This document shows, in pieces, positions 25,106-33,340 of a stretch of 64,000 nucleotides of DNA. A model generated the notes under the pieces. It had not been told where the DNA came from. It ran no database searches and saw only the letters and a program-made list of their open reading frames with translations. The translations under genes and the position numbers were made by a program. The stretch is from Lachnospiraceae bacterium. GTDB taxonomy: Bacteria > Bacillota > Clostridia > Lachnospirales > Lachnospiraceae. The stretch covers positions 62,001 to 126,000 of the forward strand of contig CABJAB010000007.1 in the NCBI GenBank assembly GCA_902363445.1. The letters run 5' to 3'. Within the stretch, counting starts at the first letter, position 1. Every line of letters starts with the position of its first letter.

Positions 25106-25834
25106 ATGAGGCTGAGAAATGTAAAAGGCGCAAGAGACGTGCTGGCAGAAAATCCGTATGTGGTAAATGATTCGGAGCGATATAAGGGAAGCTGGGGAGC
25201 CGTCTTCGGGAATCAGAATCCAATCTATATAGAAATCGGCATGGGGAAGGGCAGGTTTCTTTTGAGACAGTCGGAGCTTCATCCCGAAATAAATTTTATC
25301 GGCATAGAGATGTATGCCAGTGTACTGGTGCGCGCGGTTCAAAAAGCGGAAGGGAGCAGCCTGGAGGACGGAGTATCAGCGGTGACACGCGGAGGCCTGC
25401 CTGAGAAGGCGCAGAACGCTGGCATGGGTTCTGCGGAAAAGACTGCGAATTTTCGATTTTTAAATGTGCAGGCAGAGTATCTGGAAAACATATTTTCTCC
25501 CGGAGAAGTATCCCGTATCTATCTTAACTTCTCGGACCCCTGGCCGAAGGCGCGTCACGCGAAACGAAGACTGACTTCTCCCGCGTTTTTGTCCAGATAT
25601 GAAAAGATATTGAAAGAAAACGGCTGCGTGGAATTTAAAACCGATAACCGGGAATTATTTGAATTCTCCTTGGAATCAGTGGAGGAATCTGGCTGGAGAC
25701 TTTTATCCAGCACTTTTGATCTACATAAAGATGCAAAAATGTCCGCTGGAAATGTGATGACAGAATATGAACAGAAGTTCTCAGAAAAGGGACATCCTAT
25801 TTGTAAGCTGGTTGCACAGCGGAAAGGTTCGTGA
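25106..25834 (+). CDS. trmB: tRNA (guanine-N7)-methyltransferase TrmB
   Basis: Methylates G46 of tRNA using S-adenosylmethionine. The 242-aa product has the AdoMet motif EIGMGKGRFL (about 43-52), the acidic GIEMY strand end, and the signature SDPWPKARHAKRRL (about 143-156), plus FKTDN near residue 182. An insertion of about 30 residues, rich in Gly, Ser and Glu (about 83-115), sits between the AdoMet-binding strands and is absent from typical family members. GAGG precedes the start. The gene heads a small run with a 44-aa ORF and thioredoxin. Confidence 0.95.
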   Translation: MRLRNVKGARDVLAENPYVVNDSERYKGSWGAVFGNQNPIYIEIGMGKGRFLLRQSELHPEINFIGIEMYASVLVRAVQKAEGSSLEDGVSAVTRGGLPEKAQNAGMGSAEKTANFRFLNVQAEYLENIFSPGEVSRIYLNFSDPWPKARHAKRRLTSPAFLSRYEKILKENGCVEFKTDNRELFEFSLESVEESGWRLLSSTFDLHKDAKMSAGNVMTEYEQKFSEKGHPICKLVAQRKGS

Positions 25835-25915
25835 TAAAATAAAAGCGAACCGGCTGCATAGGCCAGGCAGTTAGGTCATATAATAGTAGGAAAAGAACAG
25901 TAGGAGGAAAACGCC

Positions 25916-26050
25916 TTGAAACGGAGGCTGAGTTTCCAGGAAAAGCTGTCCAGGGCATTCTGTGATAAACAGGATCTGAACAGAAAGGCGCTTAAGATTA
26001 AGAGGTCCCTTGGGGAAATCAATGAACTTCTGGGGAAGATGTCAAAATAA
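25916..26050 (+). CDS. 44-aa basic small protein between trmB and trxA
   Basis: TTG start preceded by TAGGAGGAAAACGCC, one of the best ribosome sites in the window. The product MKRRLSFQEKLSRAFCDKQD continues as a Lys/Arg-rich, helix-prone sequence ending LGEINELLGKMSK. It is too short for family assignment. It lies 81 nt after trmB and 31 nt before trxA, so it is probably part of the same transcript. The charge pattern (basic start, amphipathic end) would suit an RNA-binding or regulatory peptide, but there is no direct evidence. Confidence 0.6.
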   Translation: MKRRLSFQEKLSRAFCDKQDLNRKALKIKRSLGEINELLGKMSK

Positions 26051-26081
26051 AGCGCCTGTAAAGTATACAGGAGGGAAAAAT

Positions 26082-26396
26082 ATGGCAAGAATTTTTCAGC
26101 AGGATAATTTTGAAGAAGAAGTATTGAAATCCGATATTCCCGTATTGGTGGATTTCTATGCGGAGTGGTGCGGACCTTGCAAGATGCTTGGCCCGGTGAT
26201 CGAGGATCTGGCAGTGGAGTATGAAGGCAAGGTGAAGATCGGCAAGGTCAATGTGGACCTGGCAGAAGAACTGGCCATGCGTTATCAGGTACAGTCTGTA
26301 CCCACCTTGATTCTTTTTAAGAATGGACAGGTTGTCAAGAGGCTGTCCGGCGCCCTTCCGAAAGCCCGGCTGATCTCGGAGTTTTCCTTGGCGTAA
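26082..26396 (+). CDS. trxA: Thioredoxin
   Basis: A 104-aa thioredoxin with the canonical WCGPCK active site (C30 and C33), DFYAEWC strand, and the cis-proline motif VPTLILFKNG. It reduces protein disulfides, and is the likely reductant of the glutathione-peroxidase homologue at 16.2 kb. The ATG at 26082 has GGAGGG 6-7 nt upstream; the longer frame is not used. No thioredoxin reductase is in the window. Confidence 0.96.
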   Translation: MARIFQQDNFEEEVLKSDIPVLVDFYAEWCGPCKMLGPVIEDLAVEYEGKVKIGKVNVDLAEELAMRYQVQSVPTLILFKNGQVVKRLSGALPKARLISEFSLA

Positions 26397-26444
26397 CAGT
26401 ATTGGAAAACAATGAAAAAAATCGAAATAATTTGAAAAAAGTAC

Positions 26445-26473
26445 TTGCATTTATAAAAACATTGAGATATAAT
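26445..26473 (+). promoter_or_regulatory. Promoter of tRNA-Lys
   Basis: TTGCAT at 26445-26450, a 17-nt spacer and TATAAT at 26468-26473. The expected start near 26480 coincides with the base of a hairpin (CCGTGCCCC at 26479-26487 with GGGGCACGG at 26502-26510). Confidence 0.82.
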
Positions 26474-26518
26474 AATGTCCGTGCCCCTGAGACAAGCTCA
26501 CGGGGCACGGATTAGTAA

Positions 26519-26591
26519 GCGCTTCTAGCTCAGTTGGTAGAGCACCTGACTCTTAATCAGGGTGTCCAGGGTTCGAGCCCCTGGAGGCGCA
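26519..26591 (+). tRNA. tRNA-Lys(CTT)
   Basis: A 73-nt cloverleaf. The acceptor GCGCTTC pairs with GAGGCGC (one G-U), the D-arm GCTC/GAGC carries AGTTGGTA, the anticodon stem CCTGA/TCAGG encloses CTCTTAA (anticodon CTT, reading AAG), and the T-arm CCAGG/CCTGG carries GTTCGAGCC-type bases. CCA is not encoded. Discriminator A. It has its own promoter and terminator. Confidence 0.97.
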
Positions 26592-26621
26592 CTCAAAGCA
26601 CTGTTTTCGATGACGAAAGAG

Positions 26622-26643
26622 CACCGGGGACGGTGTTTTTTTT
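26622..26643 (+). terminator. Terminator of tRNA-Lys
   Basis: CACCG/CGGTG stem with GGGA loop followed by eight T residues. Confidence 0.8.
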
Positions 26644-26777
26644 GTTTGAAACTTTCAGGGTTGTTTTTCATGGAGACATTCTGTATAATGGGGATGCTGT
26701 GCCGTGGACTTTTGTACGTCAGAGAAAGACGAGATGTAAATCGGTGCATAAAGAAATATAGAAATGGGGAAAACATC

Positions 26778-27998
26778 ATGAAAAAACACAAGCTGGGACT
26801 TTTGGTAAAGCTCCTGCTGGGTATTCTTGCGGGTACTCTGCTGGGCTCGCTCGGGCATCTCCTGAACATCCAGGATTCCATGGTATTTGAAGGCTTTGTC
26901 AGTCTATATGTGACCTTCACGTCATTATTCAGTACCTTCTTAAGCTTTATCATTCCTCTTTTGATCGTATCGTTTGTGGCGGCGGGCCTGGCAGACCTTG
27001 GGAAAAAAGCCAATAAACTGTTTGGCGTCACCCTGCTTTTGGCCTATGCGTCCACTGTCATCGCGGGATTCGCTTCTTTTTTGGCGGGCAAAGCCCTCCT
27101 TCCTTCTCTCATAAGAAAAATCACCGGGGCGGAAGCAGTTTCAAAGACCTTTGAAGCTTTATTTACTATAGAAGCCGAACCGGTATTTGGCGTTATGACC
27201 GCGCTGATCCTCGCCTTTCTCCTGGGGCTGGGCATGGCGAACAGTAAAGGAACGACACTATTGAAGGTCATAAAAGACCTGCAGGAGATCATAAGCAAGA
27301 CCTTAAATAAAGTGATCATACCATTGATTCCCGTATATGTGGCCGGCCTGTTCTGCAAGATTGCCGCGGAAGGAAAGCTGATCCAGACGATACAGATGTT
27401 TGTAAAACTGTTTATCATGATCCTGATATTCCAGTGGCTGTATATCGGGCTTCAGTTTCTGATATCCTCTCTTGTCTGTAAAGAAAATAAATTTAAAAAT
27501 CTGAAAAATGTGGCGCCGGCTTATTTTACGGCTCTGGGGACTCAGTCTTCTGCTTCAACGATTCCGGTGAATCTGGAGAGCGTCAAGAAAAATGGCGTGG
27601 CCGGCGATATTGCGGATTTTGTCATTCCTCTTTGCGCGACGATCCATCTGGCGGGGGATACGATCTGTTTGGTCCTCGGCGCCATGGGCATTATGATCGC
27701 CAATGGGATGAATCCTACCCTTGGCATGTTCGCGCCCTTTATATTGATGCTGGGGATCACTATGGTCGCGGCGCCCGGAGTTCCCGGAGGCGGGGTGATG
27801 GCGGCTCTCGGCCTGATCACCTCTATGCTTGGATTTACGGAGCCCATGTCTCAGCTGATCATATCCCTGCATTTTTCTCAGGACAGCTTCGGGACTGCCT
27901 GCAATATCACGGGAGATCAGGCTATCGCCTTCATAGTGGACAAGGTGGACAGGAAAAGCAATCCGCAGATGCCGGAAAACAGAGCGCAGATAAAATAG
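26778..27998 (+). CDS. Dicarboxylate/amino acid:cation symporter (DAACS family)
   Basis: A 406-aa inner-membrane symporter of the glutamate-transporter-like family. The serine-rich re-entrant loop is visible as GTQSSASTIPVNL, followed by a helix with PLCATIHLAGDT (where many homologues have NMDGT) and the second hairpin APGVPGGGVMAALG. The replaced NMDGT motif suggests altered cation coupling or a sub-branch with different substrate. I chose the ATG at 26778 (GGGGAAAACATC upstream) rather than the longer frame that overlaps the tRNA. Monocistronic. Confidence 0.9.
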   Translation: MKKHKLGLLVKLLLGILAGTLLGSLGHLLNIQDSMVFEGFVSLYVTFTSLFSTFLSFIIPLLIVSFVAAGLADLGKKANKLFGVTLLLAYASTVIAGFASFLAGKALLPSLIRKITGAEAVSKTFEALFTIEAEPVFGVMTALILAFLLGLGMANSKGTTLLKVIKDLQEIISKTLNKVIIPLIPVYVAGLFCKIAAEGKLIQTIQMFVKLFIMILIFQWLYIGLQFLISSLVCKENKFKNLKNVAPAYFTALGTQSSASTIPVNLESVKKNGVAGDIADFVIPLCATIHLAGDTICLVLGAMGIMIANGMNPTLGMFAPFILMLGITMVAAPGVPGGGVMAALGLITSMLGFTEPMSQLIISLHFSQDSFGTACNITGDQAIAFIVDKVDRKSNPQMPENRAQIK

Positions 27999-28063
27999 CC
28001 GTATCAGTCATTTTCCGGCTGCTTTATTTAAAAATTGTTTTTTCGCTCACGAAAAGGAAAAAA

Positions 28064-28092
28064 TTGCATATTACCCGCAATTCCGATATAAT
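28064..28092 (+). promoter_or_regulatory. Promoter of the papain-like surface protease
   Basis: TTGCAT at 28064-28069, a 17-nt spacer and TATAAT at 28087-28092, giving a leader of about 45 nt. Confidence 0.78.
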
Positions 28093-28144
28093 GATTGGAA
28101 AGGAACAGCATTTTGTCAGCAGTAGGGGATCAAAGGAGAGAGCT

Positions 28145-31100
28145 ATGAAAAGGAAAGAGTTGATGAAGCGGATCGCCGCCGTTGGGATGGCGGCCGCCCT
28201 CGTTGTATCTGGACCAGTTATGAACATATCAGCGGCGCCGAAAGAGGGCTCTGGGGGAAAAGCCCTTGTGGGTCCGGCGGAGCTGCTGGATGTGGATCAA
28301 AGCAATGCTTCCGGAGGAATCACCCCGACTGTTTTTCATGGCTCTTATAGAAGTGCGGAGAGCGGGCGGATACGCGGAAGAAGCGCCCTGCCTGCCTCAT
28401 ATAATTTGGGCGTGTTAGGCAAATCCACGACTGTTAAGAATCAGGATCCATGGGGGTCCTGCTGGGCCTTTGGGGCGCTGTCTTCATTGGAGAGCAGTCA
28501 GCTTAATGGGAGTTCAGGCAGTTCGGAAGCGTCATCTCCTGATTATTCCGAGCGCCAGCTTGCATGGTTTGCCTATGAGACTCAGACTGCGGACAGTGTT
28601 AAGGTCAGTGCGGCGGATTCTGATCAGGCGGGAGAGGGAAGTACCTATTCAGAGTCGGGACGCCTGGACAAAGGCGGCAACATGCCTCAGGCAGTTTCCC
28701 TTTTAGCCGCCTGGCAGGGAGCGGCAAAAGAAGATGATGTACCGTATCAGAATGAAGCGGGAAATACTAGTAAGACAGGCATATGGAAGGTGGAGGCAGA
28801 CAAAAGGAACCTCTCTGCCGTACACCTTCAAGACGCGGATTTTCTCGGAAGTCCCGCGGCCTTTGATAAATATGATAATACCGGGCTACCGGCGGCCGAT
28901 GCCGCTTACATCTATAATTCGGCCGCTACAGAAGATATTAAGACGGCTTTGATGAATTCGGGAGCGGTGGCCATTGCCTATTATGCGGACCAGTCAATTC
29001 CTGGAGGCGATCAGAACGGAGAGTATTTCAATTATACGAATTATTGTCAGTATGTGGATGTACTGAGCTCTTCTACGGTCCAAAACCATGGCGTCAGTAT
29101 TGTGGGATGGGACGACGACTATGCGAGTACGAACTTCAAAGAGGGCAGACAGCCGGAGGGAAACGGCGCCTGGCTTGTGAAGAACAGCTGGGGCAGCGAC
29201 TGGGGACTTAACGGATATTTCTGGCTTTCTTACTACGACAGGACCATCGATCAGGTGACAAGCTACCATGGAGAAGGAACGGATAATTATGACAATAATT
29301 ATCAGTATGATTATTTGGGCCTTGCAAGCGCTATGCAGTTCCAGCCCCATGACCAGGAGGTGGGAATCGCCAATGTATTTACCGCTAAGGGCAGCGAGGA
29401 GATCCAAGCGGTGTCCGCTGTCACGCTGGTGCCGGGGTCTGCGGTTTCCGTAAAGATTTATAAGATTCCGGCAGGTATGGACGGACCGGTGCCCTCCGGC
29501 GCTCAACTGATAGCGGAAAAGACGGAAACGATTACATACGGCGGCTACCACACCATAAAATTGGATGCTCCGGCTGCAATTGGTGCAGGTGAAAAGTTTT
29601 CGGTAGTAGAGGTGATAAAGGGCGGCGACGGAAAATGGTATACTCCTGCGGAGATTGGCGCGGATTCATTGAATCAGACGGCGGTGTGCAATAAAGGAGA
29701 GAGCTTTCTGGTTTCTGGCAGTGACTTTATGGATATGACAGAACAGTCACAGGCTGGAATAACCTTCGGAAACGTCATGATCAAGGCATTTACCAATGAT
29801 GCGGTGCTTGAATCTGCAGCGCCGGTTCTTCAGTCCTTTGACTATGAGGCCTTTGACAATACGGATCTGAGTATAAAATCGGATACGATCACGGTAGGCG
29901 GAACGGGAATGATCGTAGATCTTCCGGCGGGGACGTCTTATATTAAGATTACCAATCCGGCGCTTTCTGACGGTGCGGATGTGGCGGCACAGATGTCAGT
30001 GAAGGTAAAGGGCAGCGATTATACGCTGGGCGGCCGGATTGCGCGAACGGATCTTGTTAAAGAAGGCGGTGAAACTACGGTGGTCATGACCACCAAGTCT
30101 GCTCCGGCCGGAACTAACACAAATGAGTATGAGTTCAGCTTTACTATTGATCCGCTGGAGCTGACGGCTGACAGTGACCGGGTCACGGTGATAGATAGTA
30201 ATGGTTATTTGCCGGCCGATGCGGTTTTATCGGCAGACAGGATTGGTTCAGGAGCCGTATACGATGCAGTCAGGGCAGCCCTGGAGCCTCTGGGAGGGGC
30301 AGATACTTTTTATGTCTATGCGCTTGCTCTGAGCCCAGAGTTCAAAGCCGGGGAGACCGTGGACCTTGGAATTTTGGTGGATGATGGATATCCACGTTCT
30401 GACAAGACGGTGCTGTATTATTTTGATGAGAGCGCCGGCGCCCTTTCCGAAACAGCGAATGACAGTGCGGGTACAGGGGTTCTTCGCGCAGACGTCGGCA
30501 GGATGGGGTATTATGTAGTCTCACAGGTGAAAGAGAAACCGCCGGTGCCAAAACTTGAGGCCGTCACCTACAGCCCCGTAAAGATGTTGGCTGATGTGGC
30601 GCTGCCTAATGTGGACGGAGGGACCTGGAGCTGGGACGATATTACAATCGTTCCGGATGTGAAGACAGGGACCTATAAAGCGACCTTTGCGCCGGAGGCC
30701 GGAAGTCCATATTACACATATAAAGCGGACATTTCCCTGACTGTGAACAAAGCGGACCCGGTACAAAGCGGCGGAGGCAGTGGCTCCCAGATTATTTATG
30801 GACAGACGCTGGGGGATTCTCTTATAAATGAAACATTCGAATTAGACGGCGTGGAGATAAACGGGACTATTGAATGGAAGCAAGGCAGCCTCCGCCCCGA
30901 AGTGAAAGACGGCAATGCGACAGAATATAAAATTATATTTACGCCTGGGCCGGCGGAAATCGAAAATTATAATACCGCAGAGGGCAGCCTGAAAGTAACG
31001 GAAATTTTGAAAAAGCAAGCAGCCGTGAACATTAAGGATACAGCAAAGGTATACGGTGATAAAAATCCGGAGTTTTCGTTGGAGATTCCGGACGGAGCTT

Positions 31101-32191
31101 TGGTGGGTGACGACACCGCGGCGGACCTTGCGGTAGAGTTTCATTGCCCGGCAGACAGGTTTACCTCGGCTGGAAGCAGCGTGGCTGTCACCGGAACGTC
31201 CAGCTCTGCAAACTATAATGTCAGCGTAGCCAGCGGAACGCTGACTGTTAAGAAACGGGCAGTTGATATTAAAGCGAAGGATGTAACAATAAAATATGGA
31301 GAAACGCTTCCGGCGCCATATGAGGTTGAAGTATATAACCTTCCGGAAGGAGTGGAGCAGAGAGCGCTGGGCGTGACCGCGGATGTTGAACCGATGGATA
31401 TGTCAAACGGCAAACTGGCAGGGACCTATACCTTAAAGGTAAAGACGGCGGTCATTGCAGATGGGAACTATGAGAAGGGCAGGCTGCTCAACGGAAGACT
31501 CATCATTGAGGAAGGAACTGTAAAGAAAGTGGAGAACAGCTCCGCCATTCCGGACTCCGCTGCCATGAATTTTGAAGCATCCGGCAATCTCAAGGGTACA
31601 GAAATTATAAAGATACTGGATCTTAAGGATGAGGCTGTGCGGAAAGCGTTCCAGGATAAGCTGGAGAGCGGCCGGCTTCTGGGATCGGCCTTTGATGTTA
31701 CTCTGGTAAATGAGGATGGCGCGGAAACCGAAATAAAGGGAGCCTTGACAGTGACCATCCCAGTGGGCGCGGAGTATAATGGAAATCAGATTGCTGTCTT
31801 ACATTATGTGAAGGCAGGAAAGCGAAATAACGAAGGTATCGTGTCAGATACAGATACGATCGACATGTATAAAGACTTGACGGTAGTGGAAGGCAAGGTC
31901 CAGGTAAAGGTATATTCTTTGTCGCCGTTTGCATTAGTTTTTGCAAAGGATGCAGATACGCCGGAAGAAACGGATACACCTTCAGCGGAAGAAAATACCA
32001 AGCCGTCCGTAAATACGGATATACCTTCTGCGGGTAACCATAACAAACAGAAGCCGGCAAACCCCACTGTAAATAATGTTAAGACAGGAGATTCGGCTCC
32101 TGTGACCGGGCTGATAATTTCTGTTATAGCGGCGGCGGTCATCCTGTTTGTACTGGCGGTCGTTATGGTCAGGAAACGGAAGAAACAATAA
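28145..32191 (+). CDS. Papain-like (C1) surface cysteine protease with MBG domains and VKTGD anchor
   Basis: 1348-aa secreted wall protein. Signal peptide about 1-31 (ends ISAA). A C1 peptidase domain (about 80-370) has catalytic C106 (DPWGSCWAF), H315 (QNHGVSIVGW) and N347 (VKNSWGSDWG). It is followed by a lectin-like beta domain (about 385-560), further beta domains, and two MBG-type modules (about 955-1130; KVYGDKNPEF and IKYGETLPAPYEVEV). The C-terminus has NNVKTGDSAP, a hydrophobic helix and RKRKKQ. Probably degrades host or dietary protein at the surface. The ATG at 28145 has AGGAGAG upstream. The motif KTGDxAP is shared with the adhesin at 10.3 kb, pointing to a common sortase outside the window. 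Confidence 0.9.
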   Translation: MKRKELMKRIAAVGMAAALVVSGPVMNISAAPKEGSGGKALVGPAELLDVDQSNASGGITPTVFHGSYRSAESGRIRGRSALPASYNLGVLGKSTTVKNQDPWGSCWAFGALSSLESSQLNGSSGSSEASSPDYSERQLAWFAYETQTADSVKVSAADSDQAGEGSTYSESGRLDKGGNMPQAVSLLAAWQGAAKEDDVPYQNEAGNTSKTGIWKVEADKRNLSAVHLQDADFLGSPAAFDKYDNTGLPAADAAYIYNSAATEDIKTALMNSGAVAIAYYADQSIPGGDQNGEYFNYTNYCQYVDVLSSSTVQNHGVSIVGWDDDYASTNFKEGRQPEGNGAWLVKNSWGSDWGLNGYFWLSYYDRTIDQVTSYHGEGTDNYDNNYQYDYLGLASAMQFQPHDQEVGIANVFTAKGSEEIQAVSAVTLVPGSAVSVKIYKIPAGMDGPVPSGAQLIAEKTETITYGGYHTIKLDAPAAIGAGEKFSVVEVIKGGDGKWYTPAEIGADSLNQTAVCNKGESFLVSGSDFMDMTEQSQAGITFGNVMIKAFTNDAVLESAAPVLQSFDYEAFDNTDLSIKSDTITVGGTGMIVDLPAGTSYIKITNPALSDGADVAAQMSVKVKGSDYTLGGRIARTDLVKEGGETTVVMTTKSAPAGTNTNEYEFSFTIDPLELTADSDRVTVIDSNGYLPADAVLSADRIGSGAVYDAVRAALEPLGGADTFYVYALALSPEFKAGETVDLGILVDDGYPRSDKTVLYYFDESAGALSETANDSAGTGVLRADVGRMGYYVVSQVKEKPPVPKLEAVTYSPVKMLADVALPNVDGGTWSWDDITIVPDVKTGTYKATFAPEAGSPYYTYKADISLTVNKADPVQSGGGSGSQIIYGQTLGDSLINETFELDGVEINGTIEWKQGSLRPEVKDGNATEYKIIFTPGPAEIENYNTAEGSLKVTEILKKQAAVNIKDTAKVYGDKNPEFSLEIPDGALVGDDTAADLAVEFHCPADRFTSAGSSVAVTGTSSSANYNVSVASGTLTVKKRAVDIKAKDVTIKYGETLPAPYEVEVYNLPEGVEQRALGVTADVEPMDMSNGKLAGTYTLKVKTAVIADGNYEKGRLLNGRLIIEEGTVKKVENSSAIPDSAAMNFEASGNLKGTEIIKILDLKDEAVRKAFQDKLESGRLLGSAFDVTLVNEDGAETEIKGALTVTIPVGAEYNGNQIAVLHYVKAGKRNNEGIVSDTDTIDMYKDLTVVEGKVQVKVYSLSPFALVFAKDADTPEETDTPSAEENTKPSVNTDIPSAGNHNKQKPANPTVNNVKTGDSAPVTGLIISVIAAAVILFVLAVVMVRKRKKQ

Positions 32192-32219
32192 AATTATAAT
32201 ACAAATATGGAAAAGCAAA

Positions 32220-32256
32220 GCTGTGCAGGAGGAATGTTGAACTGCACAGCTTTTTT
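32220..32256 (+). terminator. Terminator of the surface protease gene
   Basis: GCTGTGCAG pairs with CTGCACAGC across 13 nt, then TTTTTT (32251-32256), continuing TTATTTTT. Confidence 0.87.
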
Positions 32257-32273
32257 ATTTTTAGTATCCATAT

Positions 32274-32324
32274 AGTAAACCAAGAAAATAATTGGTTGAC
32301 AATCCGAATGCCGAACTTTAGTAT
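32274..32324 (+). promoter_or_regulatory. bioB promoter with BirA-like operator
   Basis: TTGACA (32296-32301), a 17-nt spacer and TAGTAT (32319-32324). Overlapping the -35 box is an inverted repeat AGTAAACC (32274-32281) and GGTTGACA (32294-32301) with a 12-nt gap. Its half-sites resemble BirA boxes (GTAAACC/GGTTTAC). The spacing is a little shorter than the 14-16 nt usually reported, so the assignment is probable, not certain. Confidence 0.65.
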
Positions 32325-32349
32325 TAAGAAAGGAGATTATTCAGATGTA

Positions 32350-33336
32350 ATGAAAGGAATATGGAAAATGGATATCCAGACAATTAAAGATCGGGTTTTA
32401 AAGAAGGAATGGATAGGCAAGGCGGAGGCAGTTTGGCTTGCGGAACAGGAATTGGACGAGCTTTGCGATGCGGCAGATGAAATCAGGGATTTTTTCTGCG
32501 GGGACAGTTTTGATATTTGCACCATAATAAACGGGAAAAGCGGGAGGTGCTCAGAGGACTGTAAATACTGTGCCCAGTCCGCTTTTTATCATACGCGGGC
32601 GGAGGAATATTCTCTACTCAGCGCGGAAGAGATCGCGTCTCAGGCGGAATACAATGAACAAAAAGGAGTTCTGCGGTATTCTATTGTGACTTCGGGAAGA
32701 TGTTTATCTGATGAAGAAGTGGACAGAATGTGTGAAAGCATAAAAGAGATAAAGAAAAGGACAGAGTTATTGGTCTGCATTTCCTTCGGACTTTTAAATG
32801 AAAGCCAGTACCGGAAGCTCAAAGAAGCGGGAGCAGAAAGGGTACACAATAATCTGGAAAGCTCCAGAGCCTTTTTTCCGGAGATTTGTACGACCCATAC
32901 ATACGACGACAAGATTGCCGCTGTCCGGGCGGCTCAGGCGGCGGGACTGAGTGTGTGCAGCGGGGGCATAATGGGTTTGGGGGAGTCCATGGAAGACAGG
33001 ATAGATATGGTGCTGACCATCAGAGAGCTGGGGGTCCGTTCCATACCTGTAAATATGCTGAATCCCATACCGGGCACGCCTTATGAAGGAAATCAGAGAT
33101 TGACAGAAGAGGAGATGAGAAGAATCACAGCGGTATTCCGCTTTTTGGTGCCGGATGCGTCGATCCGCCTGGCGGGGGGCAGGGGACTTTTGGAGGATAA
33201 GGGAAGAAGCTGCTTCCAGTCCGGCGCCAACGCGGCGATATCGGGGGATATGCTGACCACAGCGGGGATTACAGTCAGCCAGGATCTGCAGATGATAAAA
33301 GAGCTGGGATATGCGCCCCGCCTGTGGAACAGATGA
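32350..33336 (+). CDS. bioB: Biotin synthase
   Basis: Radical-SAM enzyme that inserts sulfur into dethiobiotin, 328 aa from the ATG at 32350. The cluster motif is C67xxxC71xxC74 (GRCSEDCKYCAQS). Further BioB landmarks are HNLE-like VHNNLESS, SGGIMGLGE, NMLNPIPGTP and IRLAGGR. A second possible start is ATG 32368. No other biotin genes are adjacent, so the cell may use imported or otherwise made dethiobiotin. AAGGAG lies at 32330-32335. Convergent with the PTS IIC gene, 4 nt apart. Confidence 0.93.
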   Translation: MKGIWKMDIQTIKDRVLKKEWIGKAEAVWLAEQELDELCDAADEIRDFFCGDSFDICTIINGKSGRCSEDCKYCAQSAFYHTRAEEYSLLSAEEIASQAEYNEQKGVLRYSIVTSGRCLSDEEVDRMCESIKEIKKRTELLVCISFGLLNESQYRKLKEAGAERVHNNLESSRAFFPEICTTHTYDDKIAAVRAAQAAGLSVCSGGIMGLGESMEDRIDMVLTIRELGVRSIPVNMLNPIPGTPYEGNQRLTEEEMRRITAVFRFLVPDASIRLAGGRGLLEDKGRSCFQSGANAAISGDMLTTAGITVSQDLQMIKELGYAPRLWNR

Positions 33337-33340
33337 TCTC

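Noticed and set aside
26562..26777. Upstream extension of the symporter frame through the tRNA
   Set aside because: It would translate tRNA and terminator sequence; ATG 26778 begins a normal first membrane helix.
27632..28144. Upstream extension of the papain-like protease frame
   Set aside because: Overlaps the DAACS symporter in another frame; the ATG at 28145 has a ribosome site and starts a signal peptide.
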